Notes: generated by a model from the letters alone, not told the origin. A stretch of DNA of 64,000 nucleotides from JADLBR01 sp964651705 (GCA_964651705.1 CAZYWZ010000022.1:12468-76467); one strand, 5' to 3'. Positions 17,066 to 26,325 are shown, numbered from the stretch's first letter. Numbers and translations are program-made.

Positions 17066-18115
17066 TCAACCTTGCCGCCGGCGCCAGATGCACAGCCCCA
17101 TCGCCGCGATCAACACCACACCCACGCATCCAGGTTCGGGGATCGCTGCGACACGAAAACCGACACCGAGATTGTAGCTCTCGTTCGTGGGCGTGGTGCT
17201 GGCCCGGACCGGCGACGGCAAGTTGCCCACGGAGCTGTTCCAAGCGCCGCCCCGCAGACCCCGATCCGAGCCGCTGATAATCGTCTCGTCCCACTCCCAG
17301 ACGTTGCCTCCCTGGTCGAAAGTCCCGTAATAGCTGTCGGCCACCGTGTAGCCACCCACGGCGGTCAGGTAGTTCGTGGCGCTGTTGAACGACGTGCTCC
17401 CGGTCTTCGCAAAGCCATCGTTGAGGAAATCGTCCGGCGAACCGTCGTCGCGGTAGAAGTTGCCGCTGTTGGCGTCGCTGCCGTTGGGCGGGCGGCTGTT
17501 GGGGATCGAGTCGCTCTGGGTCGGATACAGCCAGTAGTTCGTCGTCCCGCTGGCGGTCGGGTCGTAGTACGCCGCCTTGTACCACTCGTTCTCCGTCGGA
17601 ATCACCCACGTCGCGTTGGCCCCGCGGGCGCTGACGTTCGTGGTGCTCGAACCGCTCGTGAACAGCGTGTAGCTCCCTGTCTCGGTGGTGCCTGCGCCCT
17701 GGGCACCGGTGGGTTGGTCGTTCTCGAGCCAGTTGGCGAACCGCACCGCGTCGTAGAACGAGACGTAAACAACGGGCATGTTCTCGTAGCCGGATTTCAC
17801 CGAATACGTGTAGCTCCCGCTGGAACCCGACTGCACAATCCCCCCGCGGGCATCCGAATTCATGCTGCTGCTGTACAGCCCGTACGTGTCGGTATCGGCG
17901 ACGGCGTTGAGGAACTCCACGTATTCCGAATTTCGAACTTCGAATTTTCCAATCTGGTACGTGTACGTTACGCTCCCGATGCCAGGCACCGTGTTGGTAT
18001 TCAGCGGGTCGGGGGCGTTGCCGGGGTCGCCGACGGTGACGAGGTCGATGGTCACCGCACCTGCCGCCAGCGGCAGCAGGACTGCCGCCAGAGCACCCAA
18101 GAATGTTCCGCGCAT
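17066..18115 (-). CDS. FGE-sulfatase (SUMF1)-fold protein with PEP-CTERM anchor
   Basis: A 349-residue exported protein: signal peptide (about 1-20), a formylglycine-generating-enzyme/SUMF1-type fold (FEVRNSEYVEFLNAV near 60, GNVWEWDETIISGSDRGLRGGAWN near 270-293, GVGFRVA near 320) and a C-terminal PEP-CTERM signal (PEPGCV, hydrophobic helix, WRRRQG). PEP-CTERM proteins are sorted to the outer surface by exosortase systems. The strict FGE copper-site cysteines were not seen, so this is likely a structural or adhesive use of the fold. A strong AAGGAGGAG leader and a promoter with a 15-G spacer precede it. Confidence 0.85.
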   Translation of the reverse strand: MRGTFLGALAAVLLPLAAGAVTIDLVTVGDPGNAPDPLNTNTVPGIGSVTYTYQIGKFEVRNSEYVEFLNAVADTDTYGLYSSSMNSDARGGIVQSGSSGSYTYSVKSGYENMPVVYVSFYDAVRFANWLENDQPTGAQGAGTTETGSYTLFTSGSSTTNVSARGANATWVIPTENEWYKAAYYDPTASGTTNYWLYPTQSDSIPNSRPPNGSDANSGNFYRDDGSPDDFLNDGFAKTGSTSFNSATNYLTAVGGYTVADSYYGTFDQGGNVWEWDETIISGSDRGLRGGAWNSSVGNLPSPVRASTTPTNESYNLGVGFRVAAIPEPGCVGVVLIAAMGLCIWRRRQG

Positions 18116-18505
18116 AAGACTCCTCCTTGTCTCGGCTTGAATCGCTTATAGATTGCCTCCCCCCCCCCCCCCCGCGTCAACGGGAATTTTCCTCGGACGG
18201 GGCCGACCGGGGTCCGATCTCGGCTACGGCGGGCGATAAGCCTCTTTTCAAAAAGGAACAATGGAGCCTGTCCCGGCGAACCAGTCATGATCGCCGGGCC
18301 CCGTCACCCCTCCATGTTCTACGCGCCCTTTGCACGAGACGGCTTTTCAGCCGCCTCAATTTGACAGCCGCCATAGGCATGCACAAGTTGATGCGTGGTT
18401 CGGGATCATCGACGGAACCCTGCGGAGTTGGCTTGCCCGTGGGGATGGGCAATGAGAGAGATGCCATGATCCTGCACGACGTCTTCATTGCCGGCGACCT
18501 GGGCA
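18080..18505. repeat. Duplicated PEP-CTERM upstream region, copy 2
   Basis: The counterpart of the repeat at 15620-16045. It contains the signal-peptide start, leader, G-tract promoter, a hairpin (GACGGCTTTTCAGCCGCC, 18335-18352) and further conserved sequence up to about 18505. The hairpin loop TTTTC is kept in both copies while the stem bases differ, which hints at a structural constraint. Confidence 0.7.
18145..18180 (-). promoter_or_regulatory. Promoter with 15-G tract in spacer (phase-variation candidate)
   Basis: On the minus strand TTGACG (18180-18175) and TATAAG (18150-18145) are separated by 24 bp that include 15 consecutive G (18173-18159). An ideal 17-bp spacer would need about 8 G. 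Slippage in such tracts switches promoters on and off in several bacteria (for example Neisseria porA and opc), so this may control the surface protein at 18115. Confidence 0.55.
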
Positions 18506-18713
18506 TGTCGCCCGAGGTCATCGAGGCGGTCTCCTGGGCATATCGGGAGGGGATCGTCTACGGGGCCTCGGACCCCTGGGACTCGTTTCCGGTTTTCACG
18601 ATGACGGCACACGGAATCCGACCTCGACCGGAACATGCCTTCTGGGTCCATGTGTGACTAAGCATCCCCAACCCATCCAACCACCATCCAAAAAACTCCA
18701 CCCCAGAATCACT

Positions 18714-21059
18714 ATGACTGCCAAGAAACGCACGACCAACAAGACAATCACCTCGAAGAACATGGCCGCAAGCATTAGGAGCCTCGCCGCAGGAAGCGCC
18801 CGAACGGTCATCTACTGTCATGGCATCGGCAACAAACCGCCCGAATCGAAACTGCGTTCCGACTGGGACCGAGCCTTGTTCGGATTCGACCAGGGTGAAC
18901 GCACACGGATGGCCTACTGGGTGGACCGTGAACGCTACCCAAAACCCGAGGGGGTCGGCACACGTGCGCTCTCGGTGGAAAACGAATTGGGCCCGGCCCC
19001 AAGCGCTGACTTGGTGGTGCGGTCGGTCAAAGGCAGCGACAATCCCAAGAAATCCGCGGCGCTGGTCGCAGCCCTTGAGAAATCCATGAGGATGGCCGCT
19101 CAACAATCAGCCCAAGTCGCCGCGAAATCCGGTTCGCCCCGGGTAAAGGCCATTGGGACCAAAGGCATCTTCAGCCCGGTTGTCGACGCCATAACAAAGG
19201 TGTTTTTGGCCGACGTTAACGACTTCCTCTTCAACAAGGTCAAACGCGACCGGATGGTCAAGACCGTCAAGGATCGCATGACCACTGGCGGCGATCCCTT
19301 TGTCGTAATCGGCCACAGCCAGGGCACCATGGTCACCTATCAGGCGTTGATGGAACTCAAGAACACCGTTCAGGTCGATCTATTCGTCACTTTGGGATCC
19401 CCGCTCGGTCTGCCACCGGTGACCGAGGAACTGAAGAAGTGGCACGGTTCCAAACTGCCCATCCCGTCGTGCGTTAAACGCTGGGTCAACGTGGCCCGGG
19501 ACGGCGACATCGTATGCGCCGATCAAGAACTTCTCGATGATTACTGCACAGCAGGCAAGTCCGTGGTGGATTTCAGAATCGCCGATTTCGATTGGATGCC
19601 TGCCGCGCACAACATCGGCACTTATCTTGCCTACGATGAGACGAAAAAGGCTGTCGTGGCTTCCGTGGACAGGGCCCGTTTCCAGCAGATCAGCTCGGTC
19701 ACCATCGCACGGGGGCTCGCTTCCACGCTCGATGACGATGCCTTCGGGCGCGTCCCGGTCCTCATCGAGCTCGTTGATCGCAAACCCGGCGCGAAGGTGG
19801 GGGGCAGCGCCTCCCATCTTGCCGACGCACGGAGCTCGGTGCTCGAATGGATCAACACGAACATCGGATCAACCACCACGATCCACGATGAGATCCAATT
19901 GGAAGACAGTCTCGACCGCTACGTGGCCGCTCGCCTCACTCGCAGTGAAGCCGAGATGTTGGCGGGAAGCCTTGGCTGGTTTTTCGGCGGCAAGTCTCCC
20001 GCCGTCTATCGCATGTTTTCTAATTCCCGAAAGCGGGCGCTCATCAGAAGCTCCGTCAGCACCATCCAGGCGCGCACCGCGCGTCTCGGCTTCAAGGCGG
20101 ACGGCCACGACATCACTTGGGCCATTCTCGACACCGGTATAGACGGGAAACACCGCCATTTCCACAATGGGGATTTCGTGACCGATGGAAACATCCTCGA
20201 CTCTTGGGACTGCACCAAGCGTGGCTCCGTTCGTGCGGGCGGTGACAGCGATGTCAACGGCCATGGGACCCATGTGGCCGGCATCATCGCCGGAGGTTTG
20301 AAGATCCACGAGAAGGGCGAAGAGATCGAGATGTATTCCGCCGCGCCGCGCGCAAGCCTGGTCAGTTACAAGGTCTTGGACGATGACGGCTCGGGCAATG
20401 ACGCTTGGATCATCAAGGCTATCGATCACGTGTGGGCGCAGAACGAGCAGGCCCGAGGACTCGTCGTTCACGGCGTCAACCTCAGCCTCGGCGGACCCTT
20501 CGATGCCACAAGTTTCGGTTGCGGCGACTCGCCGCTGTGCGCCTCGCTCCTGCGACTCGTACGCCAGGGGGTAATCGTCGTTCTCGCGGCAGGAAATGAA
20601 GGCTACGGCGAAATCGTCGTTGATGGCTACGCCTCGAACCTCTCTCTCGATCTTTCCATTGGCGATCCCGCCAATCTCGAGGAGGCGGTGGCGGTTGGTT
20701 CCGTCCATCCCACACTACCGCACCGCTACGGCACATCCTTTTTCTCGTCCCGCGGACCCACCGCCGACGGTCGCTTGAAGCCCGACGTTGTCGCCCCGGG
20801 GGAGAAGATACTCTCCTGCCGCAGCGGAGGGCAGGGCAAGACGCTCGATGATCTCTATATCGAACTTTCCGGAACGAGTATGGCGGCTCCCCACGTTTCA
20901 GGCCTGCTCGCCGCCTTCCTTTCCGCACGGACCGAGTTCATCGGCTATCCCGACCGCGTGAAGGAAATCCTGCTCGCGAATTGCACTGACCTAAAACGCG
21001 ACCGCTACCACCAGGGAGCAGGCCTGCCCAACCTCTCCAAGATGCTGCTCAACACATGA
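18714..21059 (+). CDS. Alpha/beta-hydrolase fused to subtilisin-like (S8) protease
   Basis: A 781-residue two-enzyme protein. Residues 30-310 form an alpha/beta-hydrolase: YCHGIGN (34-40), nucleophile elbow GHSQG (200-204, Ser 202), and candidate acid and base Asp 263 and His 299. Residues 405-460 resemble a subtilase prodomain. Residues 466-775 are an S8 peptidase with the full triad: Asp 473 (ILDTG), His 517 (NGHGTHVAG), oxyanion Asn 628 (AAGN) and Ser 722 (GTSMAAPH). No signal peptide is seen, so it is probably cytoplasmic. The start is uncertain: ATG 18714 is used, GTG 18654 and ATG 18762 are in frame. Its stop overlaps the start of a SIR2-family gene (ATGA), so the pair is co-translated. 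Such an architecture suits a regulated effector or sensor in a conflict system; function inferred. Confidence 0.85.
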   Translation: MTAKKRTTNKTITSKNMAASIRSLAAGSARTVIYCHGIGNKPPESKLRSDWDRALFGFDQGERTRMAYWVDRERYPKPEGVGTRALSVENELGPAPSADLVVRSVKGSDNPKKSAALVAALEKSMRMAAQQSAQVAAKSGSPRVKAIGTKGIFSPVVDAITKVFLADVNDFLFNKVKRDRMVKTVKDRMTTGGDPFVVIGHSQGTMVTYQALMELKNTVQVDLFVTLGSPLGLPPVTEELKKWHGSKLPIPSCVKRWVNVARDGDIVCADQELLDDYCTAGKSVVDFRIADFDWMPAAHNIGTYLAYDETKKAVVASVDRARFQQISSVTIARGLASTLDDDAFGRVPVLIELVDRKPGAKVGGSASHLADARSSVLEWINTNIGSTTTIHDEIQLEDSLDRYVAARLTRSEAEMLAGSLGWFFGGKSPAVYRMFSNSRKRALIRSSVSTIQARTARLGFKADGHDITWAILDTGIDGKHRHFHNGDFVTDGNILDSWDCTKRGSVRAGGDSDVNGHGTHVAGIIAGGLKIHEKGEEIEMYSAAPRASLVSYKVLDDDGSGNDAWIIKAIDHVWAQNEQARGLVVHGVNLSLGGPFDATSFGCGDSPLCASLLRLVRQGVIVVLAAGNEGYGEIVVDGYASNLSLDLSIGDPANLEEAVAVGSVHPTLPHRYGTSFFSSRGPTADGRLKPDVVAPGEKILSCRSGGQGKTLDDLYIELSGTSMAAPHVSGLLAAFLSARTEFIGYPDRVKEILLANCTDLKRDRYHQGAGLPNLSKMLLNT

Positions 21060-22129
21060 AACCGAACACCACACTCTTCACAGGTGCCGGGGCATCCAAA
21101 GCCATTGGGTATCCGGTCACCAGTGATCTCCTGCCGTTGATCCGAACCGGATTGAAGTCAGGCGACTTGTTCGACGGATTCAACGACAAGGCGGCCGATG
21201 GCAAGCGCGCCAAAATGCTGTTGGGGTATCTCAATCAACTGCTCCCAGGATTCCGCGCAGCCGAGGATTCCGATCTGCCGTTGATCACCGACGTGCTCTC
21301 TCTCGTCGAACACGCGCTCGTTTCGGGCGAAGCCTTGCCGGTCGGAGGTCCTGATGAGTTGCGGCGCTTCAGGGATTTGCTCAAGCAGGCGATTGTGAGT
21401 GTATTGCTTGAAGTCCATCTGGCCGCATGGAACCCCGAGGATCGCGATGACACGCGGCAGAAGGGCGTTCTAACCGTGTTCCGCAAGTGGGTGGAAGGCC
21501 GCGCGGACGGTTTGGGTATTGTGACCACCAACTATGACATCGGCCTAGACGGCGAGTTGTACAATAAGGGGCGATTTTCGCCATTGCAGCAACACCTCGA
21601 CCTCGGATTTGACTGGCGATTGGTGGAAAACTCCGGGCGGATTGTCCCGCGCCCGGCGAAGCCGTCGCTGCGGATCTTCAAGCTCCATGGCTCCTTGGAC
21701 CTGCTCCGTTGTTCGCTTTGCGGTCACGCCTATTTCAATCCAGATGGATCCATCATTCACCAGGCTTTCCGCGACAAGCTCGATGAGCACAACACCTGTC
21801 ACTGCAATGGCCTTGTCAGACTGGAAAGCCACATCGTCGCGCCATCGCTGGTCCGCGATATCCGGGATGCGAATATCCTGAGCGTATGGCGAAGCGCCTT
21901 TGAGTGGATGCGGAACTGCCGTCGCTGGGTCATCGTCGGCTACTCCCTGCCGCCGGAGGATCTGGCGATCCGGTCCCTGTTGATCCGCGCCTATGCCGTG
22001 GCCCAGGAGAAACCAAAGATCGTCGTGGTCCAGCGATCGAAAGACCAGGAAGCCCGCTACAGGGTCTTGTTTCCCGATTGCGACTACCGCAGCGACGGCC
22101 TCGATGCCTTCCTGCAAAGCGAAAAGTAA
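21056..22129 (+). CDS. SIR2-family NAD-binding protein
   Basis: A 357-residue protein with SIR2_2-type motifs: GAGAS (10-14), TTNYD (157-161), catalytic-type His 211 in KLHGSLDLL, possible zinc cysteines C219, C222, C248 and C250, and GYSLPPED (295-302). SIR2 domains of this class are frequent NAD+-consuming effectors in antiphage systems (for example Thoeris ThsA, SIR2-HerA, DSR). The ATG overlaps the stop of the hydrolase-protease gene by 4 bases. An NADase role set off or restrained by the protease partner is an inference. Confidence 0.8.
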   Translation: MKPNTTLFTGAGASKAIGYPVTSDLLPLIRTGLKSGDLFDGFNDKAADGKRAKMLLGYLNQLLPGFRAAEDSDLPLITDVLSLVEHALVSGEALPVGGPDELRRFRDLLKQAIVSVLLEVHLAAWNPEDRDDTRQKGVLTVFRKWVEGRADGLGIVTTNYDIGLDGELYNKGRFSPLQQHLDLGFDWRLVENSGRIVPRPAKPSLRIFKLHGSLDLLRCSLCGHAYFNPDGSIIHQAFRDKLDEHNTCHCNGLVRLESHIVAPSLVRDIRDANILSVWRSAFEWMRNCRRWVIVGYSLPPEDLAIRSLLIRAYAVAQEKPKIVVVQRSKDQEARYRVLFPDCDYRSDGLDAFLQSEK

Positions 22130-22240
22130 GACTTCGGTTTAGTACCCCGGCGTCTCGAAAGTGTGGCAACCAACGGTGCGTTCCCTCCGCGGACACGACA
22201 TGGAAACGCCGAGTGTAGAGACAGGGGTCGAAGATCTGAG

Positions 22241-23311
22241 ATGTCACATGCTGGCGAGCTGCGCGGACAGGTAATGGAGGCAGCCCGACGGAGTATTCTG
22301 CAGGCCGCCAGACGGGTTCGATGGATTTCGGCAGGTTGCCTCGTCATGCTGGCACCACCCGCCCTTGGTGGGGCGGTTCCCGCGCTCGAGGTCGAACGCT
22401 GCAATCTGGAAGACTTGGGGGGGCCGGAGGGCATCGCTGTCTGGCGTGATCATATTTTCGTGTCCGAGGTCGGCGGGCGGCGCATCGTGGTTCTTGATCA
22501 GGAGGGGAAGGTGCATGACGTCGCGAAGCTCTTGGGCTCGGGTTCAAAGGGATGTGTCCTCGGACTGGCTTTTGACGGCGATGGAACCCTTTACGCCGCC
22601 GTCACGCGGATCGGCGGGGGCACCGTCTTCAAGCTCCCTCCCGGACCGACGCTCACCTCGCTGCGGGCGCCCGTTGCCTGTCGGACGCATGTGGGCGACC
22701 CGAACGGTATCGCCATCGACCCGATGCGCCGGCGACTCTATGTGTCTGATTCCGGCAGCCTGATGCTGTTCGGCATGGATCGCGGGCGGGTCTTTCAGTT
22801 CGACCTCGATGACCGTTCCAAGGCCGGATGCTCGGCAGTGGAGAGAGAAGTGATCGCTGAAATGACCATGCCCAATGGGCTGGCCCTGTCACCGGACGGC
22901 AGGACCCTGTACGTTGCCCAAACGCGGAGGAATCCCTTCAGCGCTTGGGGCCAGGTCGTAGCGCTGCGCACCGACACACTTTCACCGAAGCCGGAGATCG
23001 TCGCCGAGTACCGGAACTGGCCGGACGGATTGGCTCTTGACGAGCGGTCGGGACGCCTGCTGCTCTGCCTCCAGAAGAGTTCACGGATCATGACGCTCGA
23101 TCCCAGGCTGGCCGCAACGCACCAGCCTTCCGAAGATGCCGCTCCTCGCCTGATTCTGGAAGAGCGACGATGCAAACCCGCTTCCGTCGCCGTGCTCCCC
23201 AACGGGAAGGTCGCCTTTACCGACTTCTGGGAACCGACTCTCCTCCGCTTGCTGACCGGCACCCAATACCACCACGCGGTCTGTGTCGTCGAACTGGACG
23301 CGCTTCGTTGA
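22241..23311 (+). CDS. Secreted SMP-30/gluconolactonase-like beta-propeller
   Basis: A 356-residue protein with an N-terminal hydrophobic signal (WISAGCLVMLAPPALGGAVPA) and repeated propeller blades of the SMP-30/strictosidine-synthase type: GGPEGIAVWRDHIFVSE, GLAFDGDGTLYAAV, DPNGIAIDPMRRRLYVSDS, MPNGLALSPDGRTLYVAQ, WPDGLALDERSGRLLLCL. Members hydrolyse lactones or act as binding propellers. The start is uncertain between ATG 22241 and ATG 22274. It follows the SIR2 gene by about 110 bp and probably is not part of that pair, since it looks exported. Confidence 0.7.
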   Translation: MSHAGELRGQVMEAARRSILQAARRVRWISAGCLVMLAPPALGGAVPALEVERCNLEDLGGPEGIAVWRDHIFVSEVGGRRIVVLDQEGKVHDVAKLLGSGSKGCVLGLAFDGDGTLYAAVTRIGGGTVFKLPPGPTLTSLRAPVACRTHVGDPNGIAIDPMRRRLYVSDSGSLMLFGMDRGRVFQFDLDDRSKAGCSAVEREVIAEMTMPNGLALSPDGRTLYVAQTRRNPFSAWGQVVALRTDTLSPKPEIVAEYRNWPDGLALDERSGRLLLCLQKSSRIMTLDPRLAATHQPSEDAAPRLILEERRCKPASVAVLPNGKVAFTDFWEPTLLRLLTGTQYHHAVCVVELDALR

Positions 23312-23400
23312 CTGCGCCGCAAGCGGCGGCGGGAACCTTTGACCCTCTTGCTTGGGAACCTCGGAGAACCCGACTGGGGCGAGCACAATGGTTGCGGGAG

Positions 23401-24426
23401 TCAGGGGCCTTGCCGATTGATCTTCCGTTCGAGCGCCTCCAGCGATTGGACAACATCATTCCATGGGGGAGGCGCGGCAAAGAACATCTCGCGCATGCTG
23501 GCGTAATCCCGTGCGAGGGCATCGAGCCTTTGGGCGTCGGGGAGCAATCGAAAAGTCCCGGGAACCGCCGTTTCGTAATGTGCCCACCCCGAGGCGAAGA
23601 ACGCCTGCTTGTGCGCCACAACGCGAGCCCGCAAGTCGTCCCGCGCAAGTGCTCTCGTCGCGACCGTGTGACCGGCCATTGCGGCCAGGTCAGAATAGTG
23701 CCTTGAGAATCGTGCCGGTGCTCGTGCCGCGTCGGGCCGATGGGCTTCGGCATGCAGGATGGTCGCCTTCTCCCAAAACGTCCGTTCGATCCCGAGCACG
23801 GGCAACTCCACCGCTGCATCGCGGATCCGATCCGGAAACGCTTCGGCCACGTATGGCATCACCTTCGCCGTCTCCATCGGCCATCGATCCGACCGGGCTC
23901 CGCACTCGATCCTGACCATCGGACGGATGTAGGCCATCAACGGGGCATCATCCAGCGCCGTGGGGTAGGCGAGAAGCAGCGTTTGTGGATCGTCGGCATC
24001 GATCTCCAGAGTCCAACCCTTCGGACCGAGGACTTTCGCCATCGCATCGCGCAACGCGGGCGCGACTTCGCTCTTGAGCCTGCACGCGCAAGCTTTCGCG
24101 AGTTCATCGAGCAACCGCCGCCGCTGTTTCCCGCTGGATGCTCCCTCCGGATCGCGTTGCCCTTGGAATCCCAGCCACTCCCGGCTCAGCGACACATCGA
24201 TGTCCTCGGAAAAACGATGGATCACCCGCCACACTTTCGAAAGCGAAGTTCCGCCCTTGAAAATGAAGTGGTCCCGCGCACCGGCGAGAGCAAACATCTG
24301 CGCCAGGGTCCAGCAGACCCAGAAGTCTTTTTCGATCATCGCCGGTGGAAGCGTGCCCAGGCTCTGCACTGCCCGGTCCCAGAGCTGCCGCCGCTCGTCA
24401 CGGTCCAGTTGTGCCACTGCGTTCAT
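23401..24426 (-). CDS. AbiEii-type nucleotidyltransferase toxin
   Basis: A 341-residue protein with the AbiEii/DUF1814 signature FIFKGGTSLSKVW (about 52-64) followed by RFSEDIDVSL (about 69-78), the GxS...D.D nucleotidyltransferase site. In the type IV AbiE system this toxin modifies targets to stop growth on phage infection. Its start overlaps the stop of the antitoxin gene by 4 bases (24423-24426), the usual abiEi-abiEii layout. The frame is intact. Confidence 0.85.
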   Translation of the reverse strand: MNAVAQLDRDERRQLWDRAVQSLGTLPPAMIEKDFWVCWTLAQMFALAGARDHFIFKGGTSLSKVWRVIHRFSEDIDVSLSREWLGFQGQRDPEGASSGKQRRRLLDELAKACACRLKSEVAPALRDAMAKVLGPKGWTLEIDADDPQTLLLAYPTALDDAPLMAYIRPMVRIECGARSDRWPMETAKVMPYVAEAFPDRIRDAAVELPVLGIERTFWEKATILHAEAHRPDAARAPARFSRHYSDLAAMAGHTVATRALARDDLRARVVAHKQAFFASGWAHYETAVPGTFRLLPDAQRLDALARDYASMREMFFAAPPPWNDVVQSLEALERKINRQGP

Positions 24427-25049
24427 GGCTTGGATTTCGCGGGCGCCGCAATCCTGGCAACCAAGGGCTGCATCCATTGCGGGAAGTCGGAGGCCATTCT
24501 TGCCAGGTCGCGTTTGGTTGCGGAGTCCAGCTTGTCACGCAAATGGCGGATATGGGAATCGGTGACGTTCTCCGGTCCCAAATGACGCAATGCCTGGAAC
24601 ACAAGGCCGGACGGGCGCCCCGCGCCGAGGAGGTAGCGCGGGGCCGCGCGACGGAATTCCAACGTCATCTTGCCGAGGAGCACCTTGCGGGGAACTCCGT
24701 CGGTCAGAATAGCGGTCTTCGCCGGCACCTGCTCCGAGAGGCCGAGCCGGTTGGCCGCATAGGCCCCCGATACCTGCCACCTTGCCGAACTGCCCTTCAT
24801 CAACGCTCGAATCACGGCCATCGTATCCGGCCCAGTCGTTCCAATGATCGAATGCGGCCGGGGAAGGAAGTAGAGCCCTCGCCGGGCGCGCCCGAGGGCC
24901 CCCTTCTTCACGAGCCGTCGCAGGGCCTGCCGCACGGCGGTCGGGGTGCCAAGGTGCTTAAAGTCCTTCGCCGAGAAGACCTTGGCACTTCCACCCGCTC
25001 GAATCGCGGTAAGTATCTTGCTTTCAATCGCCTGTCGGGTGCCTGACAT
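24423..25049 (-). CDS. AbiEi-type antitoxin, winged helix
   Basis: A 208-residue protein with an N-terminal winged-helix segment (AKVFSAKDFKHLGTPTAVRQALRRLVKKGALGRARRGLYFLP, about 22-65) and a C-terminal antitoxin part. It matches the DUF6088/AbiEi organisation, in which the protein represses its own operon and neutralises the toxin. ATG 25049 is preferred (SGTRQAIESK start) over 25097. TGCACTGTCTC, the terminal repeat motif of the 300-417 element, lies directly upstream. Confidence 0.75.
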   Translation of the reverse strand: MSGTRQAIESKILTAIRAGGSAKVFSAKDFKHLGTPTAVRQALRRLVKKGALGRARRGLYFLPRPHSIIGTTGPDTMAVIRALMKGSSARWQVSGAYAANRLGLSEQVPAKTAILTDGVPRKVLLGKMTLEFRRAAPRYLLGAGRPSGLVFQALRHLGPENVTDSHIRHLRDKLDSATKRDLARMASDFPQWMQPLVARIAAPAKSKP

Positions 25050-25295
25050 GCTGCACTGTCTCAAAAAGTAGCCAGAGTTTGTGACAAATGCAAGCACCGA
25101 CAGGGTTCAACAGCGCCGGAAGATCGTTTCGGAATTGGTTCGGGGTGTAATGGATGCGGCGTCGGGGGGGAGTTCTCTTGAGGCGAGCAGGGGCGCACGA
25201 GACCCTCGCGACCGCCGCTACGATAAGAATTTCCTTCACACGAAGATCGCGAAGGCCGCGAAGGCGTCCCTCACGCCCCAGCGCGCAAACCTTCC

Positions 25296-25493
25296 TCACG
25301 AGCGCCGGAGCCGGTCGAGCCGCCAGCGCCGGTTGGCGGGCCCCGGACGAAAATCGGTCTCCGATGGGAGGCGGACGACGCGCCGTTCATTCAAGGCGAC
25401 CAACTCCTTCTCGCCCTGCGACCGTTGCGCATGCAGCACCGGGGAAACCTGCCATCGGTCATCGAGATCCAGGGCGATCAGCCCGTTGTCCAT
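25296..25493 (-). CDS. Small hypothetical ORF after AbiE-type pair
   Basis: A 65-residue frame starting 10 bp after the stop of the nucleotidyltransferase gene on the same strand, with LIALDLDDRWQVSPVL and a basic C-terminus. No ribosome-binding site is obvious and it abuts a short G/A-rich dispersed repeat (about 25235-25270). It may be a real operon member or chance. Confidence 0.3.
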   Translation of the reverse strand: MDNGLIALDLDDRWQVSPVLHAQRSQGEKELVALNERRVVRLPSETDFRPGPANRRWRLDRLRRS

Positions 25494-25503
25494 CGCCCAG
25501 GGC

Positions 25504-26325
25504 TTACGCAGAAATCAAACCATGCGCGACCGTGACGGCGTCCTCGGCAAGGATGCTGCGACGAGCCTCCAAATCGTCACCCGTGGCGACGGGAACCCCT
25601 TCAAGGCAGAAGGCGGCGTAGTCGTTGGGGCCCTTGGCGGCCTTGTCTGCGAAGCGTTCGCGCAAGATCCGTTCGGCAAGGGGAAACGCAAGGTTGATGC
25701 CTTGCTCCTGTCGGAACAACCGGACCGCCGCCTCCGGACTGCGGTCATAGGCCTGCACGGCATAGACGACATCGAACACGTCTTTCCGCTCGGCCCGCAA
25801 GGCGTAGGCTTGGAGCTTGAGGCAAAGGAAGGGCCCGATCTCGCAGACCTTCACCTCTTCCCGAACGCTTCCGCGGGCAAGATCGTGGCCTTCGATGCGT
25901 ACCCGTCGATGGTTTGCGAGCGCCCGGTCGACGCCAAGCAGTGCTGTCGTTGGCACGTCATCCACCACCACCGACTTTGGGGAGTCCGCGGTTGGACGCT
26001 CGGTCAAGAAGTCGATGAATAGCGTGCCTGTGCCGACGGCTTTCTCGAAGCGACCGTTCTTCAACTCGAATCCATCGCTTTCCAGCCGGCGGGAGAGTGG
26101 CTCGTAGAGACCGCCGCCCGCCGCCAACGCGATCCCGAGATCCACGTCGAGCGTGCGCGGTTCCAGGTCTTCACGGCGCGGCTTGCAAAGGTAGCGCGGC
26201 ACCAGGCCACCGATGAGCACGATGTCTTCGTGAAAGTCCGCCAGTTTGGGCCAGACGGTGAGCAGCGCTGACTCGGCCAGCAGGGTGTCTTCGCGCCGGT
26301 ATTCGTGAAATGCTCCCCGCTTCAT
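25504..26325 (-). CDS. AbiEii-like nucleotidyltransferase toxin (second pair)
   Basis: A 273-residue protein with DIVLIGGLVPRYL (about 35-47) and RTLDVDLGIAL (about 58-68), the G-G...D.D layout of nucleotidyltransferase-fold toxins. It differs in length and sequence from the toxin at 23401, so the two pairs are not recent copies. ATG 26325 overlaps the stop of the upstream antitoxin-like gene by 4 bases. Activity is inferred from the motif and from the context. Confidence 0.7.
   Translation of the reverse strand: MKRGAFHEYRREDTLLAESALLTVWPKLADFHEDIVLIGGLVPRYLCKPRREDLEPRTLDVDLGIALAAGGGLYEPLSRRLESDGFELKNGRFEKAVGTGTLFIDFLTERPTADSPKSVVVDDVPTTALLGVDRALANHRRVRIEGHDLARGSVREEVKVCEIGPFLCLKLQAYALRAERKDVFDVVYAVQAYDRSPEAAVRLFRQEQGINLAFPLAERILRERFADKAAKGPNDYAAFCLEGVPVATGDDLEARRSILAEDAVTVAHGLISA

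Noticed and set aside
17072..18151. 359-codon plus-strand frame
   Set aside because: Antisense to the FGE/PEP-CTERM gene, which has a signal peptide, family motifs and a strong ribosome-binding site.
18466..18657. 63-codon frame before the hydrolase-protease gene
   Set aside because: Its beginning lies in the duplicated PEP-CTERM upstream region and no family or firm start could be supported, although its stop overlaps a possible GTG start of the next gene.
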